DNA from: Cryptomeria japonica
Lineage: Eukaryota; Streptophyta; Pinopsida; Cupressales; Cupressaceae
Direction of reading: 5' to 3'
Assembly (NCBI RefSeq): GCF_030272615.1
Contig: NC_081408.1
Coordinates: forward strand, 405,861,389-405,925,388
DNA: 64,000 nucleotides
Both the position numbers and the translations under genes were made by a program. Below are positions 40,251 to 51,446 of the stretch, in pieces. The notes beneath the pieces are model-generated. The model did not search any database, was not told where the DNA came from, and saw only the letters and a program-made list of their open reading frames with translations. Each line of letters begins with the position of its first letter. Positions within the stretch are counted from its first letter, which is position 1.

Positions 40251-41087
40251 CAACCATCTTTGGAATATATAAGGCACCCTTGTCCTCCTGTTAGCACATG
40301 TAAAGTAAATATAGGTCCTCAAGGATTTGATGATCATCATAGATTTGATTACAAGTGGCTCAAGAAGTCATTACGTGATAGGTGCCTATATTTGTGATAC
40401 AAGGTCACAATGTGCAAGTATTATCATGAATCTAGGAGTTGACTTGCTGGTGCCTAACAAAAGATGATTAGACAGCCTCAAGATTCCAATGTTAAACATA
40501 AGACTTATGTTGGTGCTTGATTGTTTGAGGTCATTTATTCAAGGAGGGTTGTGGTAAATTGAAGCTTGCTGAATTGGTCATTGGAACAAGATTATGCTTA
40601 TTAACTTAAAGATTATAAGGCTAAGGCCTAGGGTCCTCAAGCAAACTCTAGTCATGCTATATTGGCTTCATGATGTCTTCAACATTGTATAACTTAGAAC
40701 TAGTGTTTCGTGGAAAGTCTCATTGAAGGTATCAAACAGCAAGACAGACAATTAGGAGAGGGAAAAAATAGATTGGCTTCACCTTTGTTCATATTTGCTG
40801 ATAGGGGGATATGTAAAGAGAGAAGGGAAACACATTATAAATAAAATTATATGCTTTTAACTAAGGAGCATGGAAAGCTATGAAAGTTCTTTATAAAAGA
40901 GTAAGTTGTTATTTCTTGAATCAACTTAACATTTTCGGTCCGAACATGATTTACTTCTAAGAGAAATTGGCCTAAAATAGATATGATCCACATTTGAATG
41001 CTTACGTTATCACATGTATGTGTACATAGAAAAATAATTTCTTAATAGGGCACCAAATTCAATTACATGTGTTCAGCTACAAATGCT
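40251..41087. other. Unassigned DNA downstream of PAS1-like gene
   Basis: No coding region recognised. It would be the 3' flank of the minus-strand PAS1-like gene. Confidence 0.4.
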
Positions 41088-41093
41088 TTTATT
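41088..41093 (-). terminator. Possible poly(A) signal AATAAA
   Basis: The minus strand reads AATAAA 24 bp after the stop codon of the PAS1-like frame. The position is close for a plant 3' end but plausible. Other A-rich words nearby could serve instead. Confidence 0.4.
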
Positions 41094-41117
41094 TTCCTGT
41101 ATCTAAAAATAAAAATT

Positions 41118-41830
41118 TCATAGAATAGTGCATTTTGATAATCCTAGGCGCCTCATAATGTTTCTACCATGAGTCCAAAACCTTGTGAACGTCTCCTGCT
41201 TTGCAAATTGATATTGAAATTGAGGTGTCTCTTGAGGTTCATGGTTTTCCAATTCATCTGATTTTTCAGCAGCCACATCTTTAGAATCTTGAATAGAAGC
41301 CTCCTGTTGCTCTTGATCATTGTTCTCTTCCTTGGAAATTTCCCCTGGCTTTTTATCAAAGAGGCCCTTGAATTGCTTTCTTTGTTGTTCTTCTACTTCC
41401 TGCAGAAAATTTCACACATAATTCTTCTAGAGTGCAAGATTGACAAGTACAGGAGTTTGCCATTTGAACATGTAATTGAAAAGACTGGAGTACCTGTTCC
41501 CTGTGCCTAAGTTTATTTAGGGCAGCAGTTGCATCAGGCTCTGAAGATTTGTCAATGTTTACCATCTGGGAGAATAAATGGAAATAAAAAAAATTAGTAA
41601 TCAATCAAACTATTCCTTGCTTTGAATGTTGAAAAAATTGTTAGCCTTCAAAATTTGTCTACATATCTACCATAAAAGAGCGATAAATTGAGTATGTATA
41701 TATAAACATGGATTCTAAACTGAACTACCATGTTAAAATCTTTGCGCGCTTCATCAAAATCTCCACATGCCATATAAGCAATGCCGCGTCGATACAAAGC
41801 TTTTACATGTCCGGGGTTTTCTCCCAGTAC
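41118..41830 (-). CDS. PAS1: PASTICCINO1-like FKBP/TPR immunophilin, last three exons
   Basis: Three minus-strand exons splice in frame. Exon 41729-41830 (34 codons) carries a TPR, ENPGHVKALYRRGIAYMACG, after a TAG acceptor. Exon 41494-41565 (24 codons) has MVNIDKSSEPDATAALNKL, after a CAG acceptor. The terminal exon 41118-41399 has QRKQFKGLFDKKPGEI, a Glu/Gln-rich acidic stretch, then FWTHGRN and LGLSKCTIL before TGA. Donors are GTAGTT and GTACTC, and all junctions are phase 0. Plant PAS1 is an FKBP-type immunophilin with FKBP domains and C-terminal TPRs, linked to cell proliferation and very-long-chain fatty acid synthesis. The order of motifs and the splice positions fit that family well. 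The C terminus CTIL has the form of a CaaX prenylation box. There are no lesions, so the 3' end looks functional. Upstream FKBP and earlier TPR exons were not found up to 64 kb, meaning a very long intron or a truncated gene. Confidence 0.82.
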
Positions 41831-42963
41831 CTACAAGGCCAATATCAAAATTAATTGATGGATTTTCTTTGTTCTTAGAAAAGCTCACTTATATGTAATA
41901 GCTTAAGTAATTTTTTTAGGATATAGTTTAATCATGCCATGTCCTCCCATTTATAGTAGAAATAATCAATATAATTTTTGTCATAAAATGTGTTAAGATC
42001 ATATAAAAATTATATTATATACATTGATGTTAAAAATGATATATATTAACAATGTACATTAGTTTACATTTTTATATATTGAACAATGTTATTATATTAA
42101 CAATGTACATTTTATTAAAATTGGTGTAATAATATATATATTAATAATAGACATTATATTATTTAAATTAACAATGCTGAATGATATTAAAACATTTATT
42201 ATACTTGTTGACCAATTTCCCAAAGACCCGATAACCTTTCTTAAGCGATGGTTTGAAAAGGATGGGCCTCCACATCGGTTCATGGAGGGACCCGTCAGAT
42301 AAGAGGGTAGCGACACTTCAAAGAGGGGCACTACTGAATAGAATGATCCACCACGATGGGGGTAGGATAAATACCTCCCCCCGTACCAATTTGAAGAGGA
42401 GGAAAGCAAGGAATCTTCAAGGCTGCCAGCAGGGATAAGAGATTGGAGCCAGCAGTGACAGGTATGTAGCAGACTAACCTCTGATTTAATATTAAAATGT
42501 AACAGTCAGCAAATTAAAATTGTATTACAATCTTATTTGTATATTATTAAATATAACTGCTGTGTACACAATCTTAATCAAATAGAGGGCATCAATATGA
42601 TATTAATTTGAGAGGCAAATTATATGTAATTATTTAAACAACATTAAAATTACAATACTGTCAGACATAACATAGATATATCTGCACATAAATTCAAGCA
42701 TGTATAATATAATTAAATTCAGTTTTCTTAAATTAATCCATTCACATAATAATATGGGGAACAACAAATTGATTAATAGGACACTGACAATAAATAATAT
42801 TGAAACAAAGTAATACTCAGAAAACGTTAATGGTAATCCAATGCAAGGCATTAACATAATATAATGAAATATGGTAATTATGTCAGATATGATTGATTAT
42901 CATCATGAGATGAATTGAATAAATATAATAAATGATTCATTACATCTGAGGGATCCTCTCTTA
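41831..42963. other. Presumed PAS1 intron or flank
   Basis: No further exon recognised. At 42220-42440 there is a GC-richer island (GGGCCTCCACATCGGTTC, GGGGGTAGGATAAATACC) that looks like a foreign insert but has no family features I can name. Confidence 0.4.
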
Positions 42964-43143
42964 GGTACGCCACTCCATGATGGATGCCTAACACCTGCCA
43001 TATGGAGCCAAGAGGGGTGAAGCATCTGCTCTTGGGTTTAAGAGAGAAGGTGGTTGAAATGAGGGGGAATGGCGATAGAACACCTAGCTGGGTACGCCAC
43101 TCCATGATGGATGCCTAACACCTGCCACATGGAGCCAAGGGGA
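42964..43143. repeat. Two direct copies of a 52-bp motif, 127 bp apart
   Basis: GGTACGCCACTCCATGATGG, continuing ATGCCTAACACCTGCCA(T/C)ATGGAGCCAAG, begins at 42964 and again at 43091 with almost no change. The DNA between differs, so this is not a simple tandem array; the copies may be terminal repeats of a small element. Confidence 0.8.
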
Positions 43144-43230
43144 GATATGGTATTCTACCCTTGGGGCTAGGAGGGATGGGTTCTTGGACACCCTATCCAA
43201 CTAATGGACTGAAGGAATTGATTACTAAGT

Positions 43231-43341
43231 GACTTACATACTGACTTTATATAATAATCTGATCTCATCTAGGAAATATTTGATGACTAACTGACTTACA
43301 TACTGACTTTATATTATAATCTGATCTCATCTAGGAAATAT
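43231..43341. repeat. 62-bp tandem duplication
   Basis: GACTTACATACTGACTTTAT, then ATAATCTGATCTCATCTAGG, starts at 43231 and 43293, nearly identical. Confidence 0.85.
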
Positions 43342-44710
43342 AATAATCCGATTATGTCCAACAATTATAATTCTAACAGTCATTAATATAGAAGATTTGA
43401 TATCATTTAATATAATCCATATTTCTGTTTTAAGTATTATTTCATATATGTTCTCTAATTTTGTTGCAGGAAAGCAGTATACAAAGGTACGCCTATAAAA
43501 CTCAATTACTTATTTATAGAATTGACCAAATTTTGGTTAAATTAAAGTGTAACTAATTATCATTCAACCCTCCCTTTATTACGAACATGTAGATTGTATG
43601 TTCATATTGCCAGATAATTCTTGTCGATGATTGATAAGAATCTCTTTCAAGCACATCCTTGAAAGGAGCTTATTTTCCTTTTGTGATCTAGATGATGTAC
43701 ACACGCACCACTGAGATTTATAATGATGATGACATATCCCTTCACTATTGTTAATCTAATATATTATTGGCTTCCAACTACTTGTTATAAAGGATAATTT
43801 ATAATGTGTAATAGTATTAATTATTGTTTCCTATGATGCGGCAACTTAGCATCACATTACTTCTAATAGAGATGTCTAAATGAAGAAATCAATCCACAAT
43901 CCTAAAGCATCTTTCAGACTGCTGATCGATCATGTGGTCTTATCAAAATGTCGATTTAATTTTGTTTTTTAACTAAAAGTTCTCTTCTGATATTTACATG
44001 TTGCACGGAACCATTCTGAAGCAACATTTCTGGCCCTTTGTGGAAACTCATTTAAGGTTAAAAGGAATCTGGCTATTCAATGACACAAATTGTATTATTC
44101 TAAGCATTGCAAGTATCTAATTTAGTTGATATTACATTGTGTGGATTTATTCCACATGCCATCACATGAATCATAATAACATAATGAGTTTATATTAAAT
44201 GGATAGGTTTATCCACATTGGCTGTAGCTTATAAGTCATTCCTTGTGAAGCCTTTGTATGGCTGTTTTAATAAAAAGAATATCATCTTGGAATCATATTT
44301 TATACTAGAGATTTTCTCTAAAGTGTTGCCCCCTTGAAGAGGCCTACGATACTTTTTCCAAATTCATCAATATAAGCATATTTACATTGTTGCCGCTATT
44401 TTCCCAAACAATGTCTTTTTTTGGCATATTATCATTATTTCTACTTAATAATATTTTGCAGACAAGATCCTAAAATGTTTCCTTATACTCTGTTATTTTA
44501 TGACATATTTGGTAGTCTTACTGTTATTGTCATTTTACATATTGAGCACTACTACATACGGATTTTTAAGAGACAAGCAACAATTATAAACATGCCCATG
44601 GCCTATAATGTAATGCGTATAGATTCAATCAAAATATCATCACTAGATCTAGTGTGGCGCTGATCATTATTGGCATGAACAATAAGAGTGTTTCTTATGG
44701 AAAAATTTAT
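43342..44710. other. Unassigned AT-rich DNA
   Basis: No exon of the PAS1-like gene or other coding region is recognised on either strand. Confidence 0.4.
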
Positions 44711-45056
44711 TGTAATGTTCCAACTGGACAAAAGGCAAGTATGTTGGTTAAACCTTGACGGACATTCCTCTATCATGTTGGTGAGCATGTACTTGAACTA
44801 GATGGTGGGGCCAACAGCCACGTGTCCACAAAAGGGCTGGCTTGTGTTCGCACTTTGGTGGGATGAAAACTCATCTTAGTGCTAGTGGGTGCCATTCACT
44901 ACAAGTTTGGGCTTTTGGCATAGTGGTTTGCCTTGCTTGGAATCAAAGTTGAGGTCTCGAGGTTGAGCCCTATGAAGCAAGGTACGTAATATCCTTATTA
45001 GATGAAAACATATTATGTTAGCGAGCGTGTACCCAAGCTAGATGGTGGTGCTAGCA
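44711..45056 (+). repeat. Possible tRNA-derived SINE flanked by direct repeats
   Basis: TGGCATAGTGG at 44916-44926 fits a Pol III A box. GGTTGAGCCC at 44961-44970 fits a B box with one base missing. The spacing is roughly that of a tRNA-derived SINE. On both sides lie diverged direct repeats, TGAGCATGTACTTGAACTAG at about 44782 and CGAGCGTGTACCCAAGCTAG at about 45022. The stretch starts TGTAATGTTCC like the LTR at 45057, so it may instead be a fragment of a related LTR. Confidence 0.35.
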
Positions 45057-46656
45057 TGTAATGTTCCCAATCTGGAACCTGAAAGATAAACAATTTAATA
45101 AGTTTTAATTAAAGATTGAAACTTATTCTTACAAATTGCTGGCAATCATCAAGCATATACAGAGACCAAATATAGCTAAAAATAAATATAAAAAAAGAAC
45201 TTGGAAGAATTTATATGCCGTCATCTGTATCTTCAACGCAGGTCATCATTATTGGGTCAAATATCAGATGTCTCCTTGTGTATTTTCACCACAAAGATAT
45301 GGGATATCTACCTCTCATCATTGTGGAGGAAGGAAGATCGATGTGGTTAATGAGACAAAACCCGATGCTTAGGGAATAAATGAGAATACAATAAAGAGTC
45401 GACAGGGGAATAGGTCTTCTCCGATGCCGCAACCGAAAGCAAGACATAAGACCATCGCATCAATACGGAATGCTTAGTGTTGCTCAAATCGAATTAAATA
45501 ATATTATCATTGAATCCATATGTAGATTCAAGGATATCGAAGGAGATGTCAACTTGTCAACTTGTTAATAATCAACATTCCTCAAGGGTATCGACAAATC
45601 AAGTATATTTCCTCAAGGAATTTAGAGAAGATTAACATCAGTTAAGGTCTGATGGTTATCTCCAGGAAGAGACACGATGAGAGGATAATTAACAAACGAT
45701 TATAATAATCAAGACATAGATCATGAAATAAGAAAGGCAGCAATTAGTGAAGTCTAATCGATAACGATGATAATCATGAAATGGTATGATTCGAAGGTGA
45801 TTATAGAGTCATGTATTTTGCAACATGACTTATCATTCCAATTGCAAGATACATACACCAGAGATCCCTTTCATCCTGGGGTACATCGATTGTGTTTTAT
45901 ATTATTTCTTATTCCAGTTTGGAAGAGCTTGTGTGAGCAAGGTCGTAGGCCCCAAAGCGTGTGCATGTAACCAAGCATCATTGACATCTGAAACAGCACC
46001 ATAAAGCTTGCGTGATTAATATTCTAAATTGGATACAGAATCAGTACATATATCGCTCCCAAGCGATCGATACCATTCACATTGCAAGTTATTAGTGCCC
46101 AGATCTGAAACAGCAGTCAACTTATTGTTGCATGTTGTCATCTCCAAATCAGACATAGCATCTTTATATTTGTTGCAAGATTATAGCTTCATATCAGAAA
46201 TAGTGACAATATCACTGATATTATCAGTTCATACATTGCATATAATTAAGGATCATAACAGACATAGCAATCTAATCACTTTAAGCGATTGTCAGTCAAG
46301 GTTATAGCATATGTTTATTGTCATAATCAAAGATAGCTATTGGCATAAGATTAGTTGCACCTTCATTGCAGAGATCACCAATTTGTACGTAGTGCAAATA
46401 CATACAAATACAAGATCACTTCACTTAAGCATACATCTAATTGTCTTATTAGAAATAGTAGTGGCATTGATGATGGTCATTATTTTTGAATTATTATTAT
46501 TATCAACCAAATTACAAGTGTAAACCATTGTATTCTTACATTGTTCATCATACGTTATAAGTATTATTAGTTAATTGAGGAAAGAAGTCTCTTGAATTTG
46601 ATCTTTGCAAGTTAATTGTCCATATCTTATGAGTTATTAAATAACGGGACATTACA
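45057..46656 (+). repeat. 5' LTR of a plus-strand gypsy element
   Basis: It begins TGTAATGTTCCC and ends GGGACATTACA, giving an 8-bp terminal inverted repeat TGTAATGT/ACATTACA. It is followed after two bases by an initiator-Met primer site. At 1,600 bp it is a reasonable LTR. No downstream partner LTR was found in the window, so the element is truncated or rearranged. No internal coding sequence is supported. Confidence 0.75.
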
Positions 46657-46658
46657 AG

Positions 46659-46669
46659 TGGCATCAGAG
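46659..46669 (+). promoter_or_regulatory. Primer-binding site, initiator-Met tRNA
   Basis: TGGCATCAGAG, one change from TGGTATCAGAG, lies two bases after the LTR end. Confidence 0.75.
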
Positions 46670-46749
46670 ATAAAGAACTTGCCAGCTTGTGGGAAGGCGT
46701 TCAGAAGTATAGAAAATGAGGACCATTCAAGGATAAAGTAAATCCATTA

Positions 46750-46965
46750 ATGGTTCGATACAAAAATATTCAAGAGAAGTTGACTCAATTGTTGAGCCAG
46801 CTTACACCTGTAAAGGATAATGGTAAAAGAAGAAATGGGAACCAATCCTTCCCCATCCAAACTCCAACTTGGCTTATGGCTACACCTAGTTCAAGACCAA
46901 CATTCCTGTCTAAAGTTGAAAGGCAAGAAAGTAGTCAGCCAACATCAGTAGATCTCAGAGATTAG
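46750..46965 (+). pseudogene. gag N-terminal fragment, plus-strand gypsy
   Basis: A 71-codon frame starting MVRYKNIQEKLTQLLSQL lies in the expected place, about 80 bp past the primer site. The PTWLMATPSSRPTF segment is Pro/Ser-rich, as in disordered gag N termini. It ends where a GC-rich inserted segment begins at about 46966. A further gag piece with capsid-like sequence resumes at 48290. Confidence 0.55.
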
Positions 46966-47073
46966 AAAATCACCTGAAACTCGCCAAACTCGGTGAGTCC
47001 GAGCCCGAGACATGCTCGCCGAGTCTCTGGAGCTCGGACTCGGGCTCGATTGAGTCTGGTGAGCAAACTTGCC

Positions 47074-47117
47074 GGACTCGCCGAGTTTGGCAAAAACTCG
47101 CCAAACTCGGTGAGTCC
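47074..47117. repeat. 18-bp-arm hairpin GGACTCGCCGAGTTTGGC
   Basis: The left arm at 47074-47091 pairs with GCCAAACTCGGTGAGTCC at 47100-47117 at 17 of 18 positions, with an eight-base loop. A second copy of the right arm lies at 46982-46999 and more ACTCG/CGAGT words surround it. Confidence 0.85.
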
Positions 47118-47308
47118 CGTGCCTGGGACTCGGCCGGCGTTTAGCTTAAAAAAAGACCAAAAAGAAAACATTTTTAATAGATTTTTCAAGTCCGTTTTTT
47201 TTGTTTAATTATCTCCTACCCCTAAAAGTGAACTTCATTTCATTCACTCGCAAAAATAGGAGGAGTAAAGTGAGTTGGGAAGAAAAACAAGGGTGCATAG
47301 AAGAAACA

Positions 47309-47437
47309 GCAAGGAGGAAGCTATTGTGGCTGCATTGGGGCTGCATTGTGTTTGGATTTGATGCATCAAGAGTTGGATAGGAAGATATTTGTTACGATAC
47401 TATATTTGAATGCCTTTAGGAAGATATTGATATGAGG
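47309..47437 (+). repeat. Dispersed repeat, copy 1
   Basis: From CAGCAAGGAGGAAGCT to GAAGATATTGATATGAGGAT this matches 53715-53858 closely; the segment from GGGGCTGCATTGTGTTTG onward is nearly identical. The two copies are in the same orientation and flank the gypsy remains. Confidence 0.8.
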
Positions 47438-48289
47438 ATTAAGCTCAAATGGGGACAACGATGGTTCATCATGACCATCGATGCAAAAGAGGACAGGCAC
47501 ACCGAATAAACATAAATAGAGATTAAGAAGAGATACTAATCAACAGACAAAAGATAGCAATTAGCATGAGGAAAGGTGCGATTTGTATCAAGAGGTATGT
47601 TTGACTAAGTAACAAAAAGTGGTGACTAAGAGTGGCTTCTATTCATGAAAAGGTACGATGAGGTATATAAGACAATAGAGTGAAGTATTGAAAGGGGAGA
47701 TAATTGGAAGGAAGTGTGAACTATGTAGAGAAGTAAGAAAGAAGGTGTACCTCATATACACCAGCAGTCCCATGTGTTAAGGAAAGAATATTTGAGGAAG
47801 TGTATGCAGAAGATCCAAAGCAGATATAAGAACTTCATATCGGATTCGTGAAGAAAATTTGGACAGTTTTAAGGGTGAAATAAAGAGCTCCACTATAGCA
47901 AATTTAAGAAGAGAGTACTGTTGCAGACCTATATCAGATTGGTAGCATTGATTGTGAAGATAAGTTCTAACTTCCAAGCTATTCTTAGAATTTTAAGTTA
48001 AATATTATAATGAAATGTATTCAGTTTTGGAAAAGTTATATTTATTAATATATTACAACTCTCATTTTAAGTTAAAATTGTTGTACCAGGACTAATTTAT
48101 GGCAAATCTCAAATGGGGACAACATTACACATACCAGCTAACAACAATTCTAGGGTAGCTAGGGAGCAACATTAAGACCTTGGATGCCCACATTTTTGTA
48201 GAATGAAGCTACAGTAGGAGGAAATAAGAAAAATGCAGAAGAGGGATATGTGGATTGGTTACATGAGTACTAATCATTGGGTAAGGATT

Positions 48290-48567
48290 TTCACACAGCC
48301 ATGACTTTACCAGATTTCTATCAGCTCAAACTTGAGGAATAGACCCAGGAGAGATAAGGACCCTCAAAACCAGAATTTACAATGGAGGTTGGGCATGCTA
48401 TCCATTCCCACTTTGACGGTTCAAGAAAATGCACTACTAGATCATGGATTCAAAGTTTGGATTGCTATCTATCATTGAATCCCATGTTTGAATGTGAAGC
48501 CATCAATTATGCCACTTTGCAATTAGAAGGAGAGGCAATTAGAACCCTTTTAAGTCTGGATACATGA
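48290..48567 (+). pseudogene. gag capsid fragment, plus-strand gypsy
   Basis: The frame carries GSRKCTTRSWIQSLDCYLSL and [20 protein letters not shown]. These parallel the minus-strand gag at 53.4 kb (AQSWVQKLDTYLSLNPMTEE), so both are Retrotrans_gag-type capsids from related families. It stops at 48565 and is followed within 80 bp by the minus-strand integrase end, so the join is a truncation point. Confidence 0.7.
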
Positions 48568-48641
48568 AAGACATTATGAATTCTGCTACTCTCCGGCAGT
48601 TCTAGTTCGTAGGCTGCTTTGCCAATCTTTCTCAAAACCTT

Positions 48642-49855
48642 TTAAGGCCTGTAGAATCTTGGTTTGAGTTTTTCTGCCCCACTTCTTTTGATCGAAGATT
48701 GTTTGTAGGGTTGTAATTGCAAAAATACTAAGTCTCCAACTTCAAAAGTTCTTTCTATGTGATTTCGATCGGCATAGATCTTTTGTTGATTTTGGGCATG
48801 ATGTAGGTTTTCTTTGAGGACTTTCATAATATCTATACTTTGTTGCACGAAGCTTTGTGCACCTGGTACTTTGCTATCTTGGATGATCAAACTCCCAAAA
48901 GACGTAGCCTCATATCCATAGAGGGCCTTGAAGGGACTCATCCTAATTGACATGTGGTGTGTAGTATTGTAGCAATACTCGCCTAGGTGTAACCATTTAA
49001 TCCATGCAGTTTGCTGTCCGGTGACATAATTACGTAGATACCTTTCTATCCACTTATTGACTATTTTTGTTTGCCCATCTGTTTGTGGGTGATAGCTTGT
49101 GCTTGGAGTTAGGTTTGTTCTAGTTAATCGAAAGAGCTCCTGCCAGAATTTACTAAGGAACTTGCTATCTCTGTCGCTAATGATATTCTTGGGTAATCCA
49201 TGGAGGCGGACGACTTCTTTGAAGAACAACTCTACTATCTGATGTGTCTTATATTTTGTGGAAATTGCAAAGAAATGGGCATACTTGGTGAGTCTATCTA
49301 CTACTACGTATATGCTATCTTTCCCATGTACCTTGAGTAGCCCTGTTATAAAATTCATGGAAATACTTTCCCATTTCTGGTTGGGAGTGGGTAGTGGTTG
49401 TAGTAGTCTGACGGGGTGAGTCTTCTCTGTTTTATTCTTTTGACATGTCCTGCATTTTTGTAGATATGTAAGAACGTCTTTCTTCAACCCTTTCCATGAA
49501 TACTTTTCTATGATTTGCTTATATGTTTTATAATACCCTTGATGGCCAGCTAAAGGGTTGTCATGATACTCCTTCATAATCTTCTTTGAGTGTGGTGCTG
49601 AGAATATTCTGCCATTGTATAGAATGATGTCATCCCATACCTTGTATTCCTCATTTGGTAATTTTCCTTCTAGGTTCTCATTTGCTTGTGGGTCTTTGAT
49701 ATACTCTGAAATGATGTCACTTTTCCAATCTCCTGAAATGCTCGTGATGGTATTGAGATGAGGACGTCTAGACAAAGCATCCGCAACTCTATTATTGCTT
49801 CCCTTGACATACTCTATATCAAGGTCATAGGCTTGGATTTTTCTCAACCATTTCT
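48642..49855 (-). pseudogene. Gypsy integrase with RNase H end
   Basis: After the RNase H/connection end (RQQKWLRKIQAYDLDIEYVK, NNRVADALSRRP) comes a zinc-binding HHCC region with HDNPLAGHQ and CRTCQKNK. The integrase core follows. The first catalytic Asp is replaced: WESISMNFITGL, where the family has SMDF. The second Asp is present in IISDRDSKF. The Glu is replaced by Lys in TDGQTKIVNK, where the family has TER. The frame is otherwise open from 49850 to 48642, so decay is by substitution here. It would insert element DNA in the nucleus; this copy could not. Confidence 0.88.
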
Positions 49856-49863
49856 GCTGTCGG

Positions 49864-50933
49864 CAGTGTTCCACGAGGACACATCCCCCCTGAAAATGTA
49901 GGTATTTCCGAGACGGGGACGTCCCCGAGATGCAGAGACTCCTAGAGAACATCCCTCCACCATCTCCGAGACATTTCCTCACTAGGGGGACGTTTCCCAA
50001 AAGTTTCTTGTGTTAGAAACGCCAAAGGGGACTCCTAGACGTCCCCGAGACTCCCAGACGTCCCTCAACCTTGGAGGGGACTTGCAAACTGACTTGCAAT
50101 TTTTTATTATTGATTGGTAGGTTGAGTCTATCTCAGGCTGTTTGACATTGTTTGGGGGCGAACATGGTTGCATAGAGTGACTTTTAGGAGGCTTTAAGGG
50201 GTTGTTTGGACCTTCAATGGTGATATTTCAGACCTGCAACATATTTTCTAGTTGTATCAGACTTGCATTGTTGTATACAATAATTTAAACCAAAATGTGT
50301 GTTTCGGACCTATAGTGATCATTTCAACTACCTTTTCAAGGTATTTTCATTTATTGTTTTCTATTGGATGCTAGTTTCATGTAATTTGGGCAATCTAGAA
50401 AGTGTCTTTTCAATGTGCTGCCTTGTACCAACATTTGTATCAGCTTGTAATCGTTATCAGTACTTAATAGCAGAGATAAGCATGGTTTTAGTTTGCATGG
50501 TTCTTATGCTTGTTAAAAAATAAAAGATCGTCTAGAGTGGTCATTACACATATAAAGATGTTTTTCATGACGACAAAATTGAAATAGATTTATGCTATTA
50601 TTTCTATACCTTGAGCTGAAATGATAGGGGTAAGTTAATTAGCGCTTTTAAGATACTCCAACACAATCTTTCTAGTTTCTACTTATAACTTATTGTTCAA
50701 AGTTCATTGCAATCATTGCAATGTGTTTACTTATTCCTTATACAGTTATACATATACATATTTTTAAAACTAATTTTCCAAGTACTAAATGTATTATGTA
50801 AGCACCGCTCCCCCGCCGTCCCCCCGCCATCGTCCCCTCGATGTTTCCAAACTTAGGCCCCCAAGTACCCCCATCCCCAAAACACGTTTCTCCGTCCCCC
50901 CAAGGAAACGTCCCCAAATCTCGTGGAACTATG
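49864..50933. mobile_element. 1.07-kb non-autonomous hAT element
   Basis: The left end CAGTGTTCCACGAG and right end CTCGTGGAACTATG form an imperfect terminal inverted repeat. Flanking 8-bp duplications are GCTGTCGG at 49856-49863 and GTTGTCGA at 50934-50941, 6 of 8 identical. An 8-bp target duplication with ends starting CA is the hAT signature. Removing the insert rejoins the host gypsy frame at DRQQKW. Both subterminal regions are packed with GTCCCC/GGGGAC words, likely transposase-binding repeats. It has no transposase; a 74-codon frame at 50299 is not convincing. Confidence 0.8.
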
Positions 50934-50941
50934 GTTGTCGA

Positions 50942-51265
50942 TCATTGAGATCTTTCTAGTTCATAAAGAATCGTAGACTATTGTGGTTGGTTTTGACAAT
51001 GAATCTCCCACAGACCAGGTACTATCTAAATTTGGCCAAGGCATGCATAATGGCCAACATCTCTTTGTCATAGATGGAGTAGTGTTTCTCTATTTCTATG
51101 AGTTTGCAGCTCTCAAATGCTATGGGATGCTTCTTTTGCATAAGGACTGTGTTGATTCCTTCTCCCGACGCATCGCATTGAAGTTCAAATGGCATGGAGA
51201 AGTCAAGAATTGCAAGGACAGGGCATGAGCTCATGACTTCCTTAAGTTGTTCGAATGCCTATTGC
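50942..51265 (-). pseudogene. Gypsy RNase H domain
   Basis: FELQCDASGEGINTVLMQ carries the first catalytic Asp in a CDAS context. HYSIYDKEMLAIMHALAKFR is the standard second block. A stop follows FR, then FIVKTNHNSLRFFMN, where the usual TDH is TNH. The domain continues past the hAT insertion. Confidence 0.85.
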
Positions 51266-51446
51266 ATTGTGTCATTCCACATGAAGGCTCCTTTCTTTGT
51301 CAAATCTGTAAGAGATGCGGCAATCTTAGAGAATCCCTTCACGAATCATCTATAGTAGCTACATAAACCCATGAATCCCCTTAATTGAGTTAGGGTTTTG
51401 GGCTTGGGCCACTCTTTGATAGCTTGGATCTTCTCTTCATCTACAC

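Larger units (their letters stand above)
46966..48289. other. Insert splitting the plus-strand gag
   Basis: About 1.3 kb lies between two gag pieces. It contains GC-rich ACTCGCC/GGCGAGT repeats and a hairpin (46978-47117), then a segment shared with 53715-53858, then AT-rich DNA. The phrase CTCAAATGGGGACAAC occurs twice, at about 47447 and 48108. I could not define clean insert ends. Confidence 0.4.
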
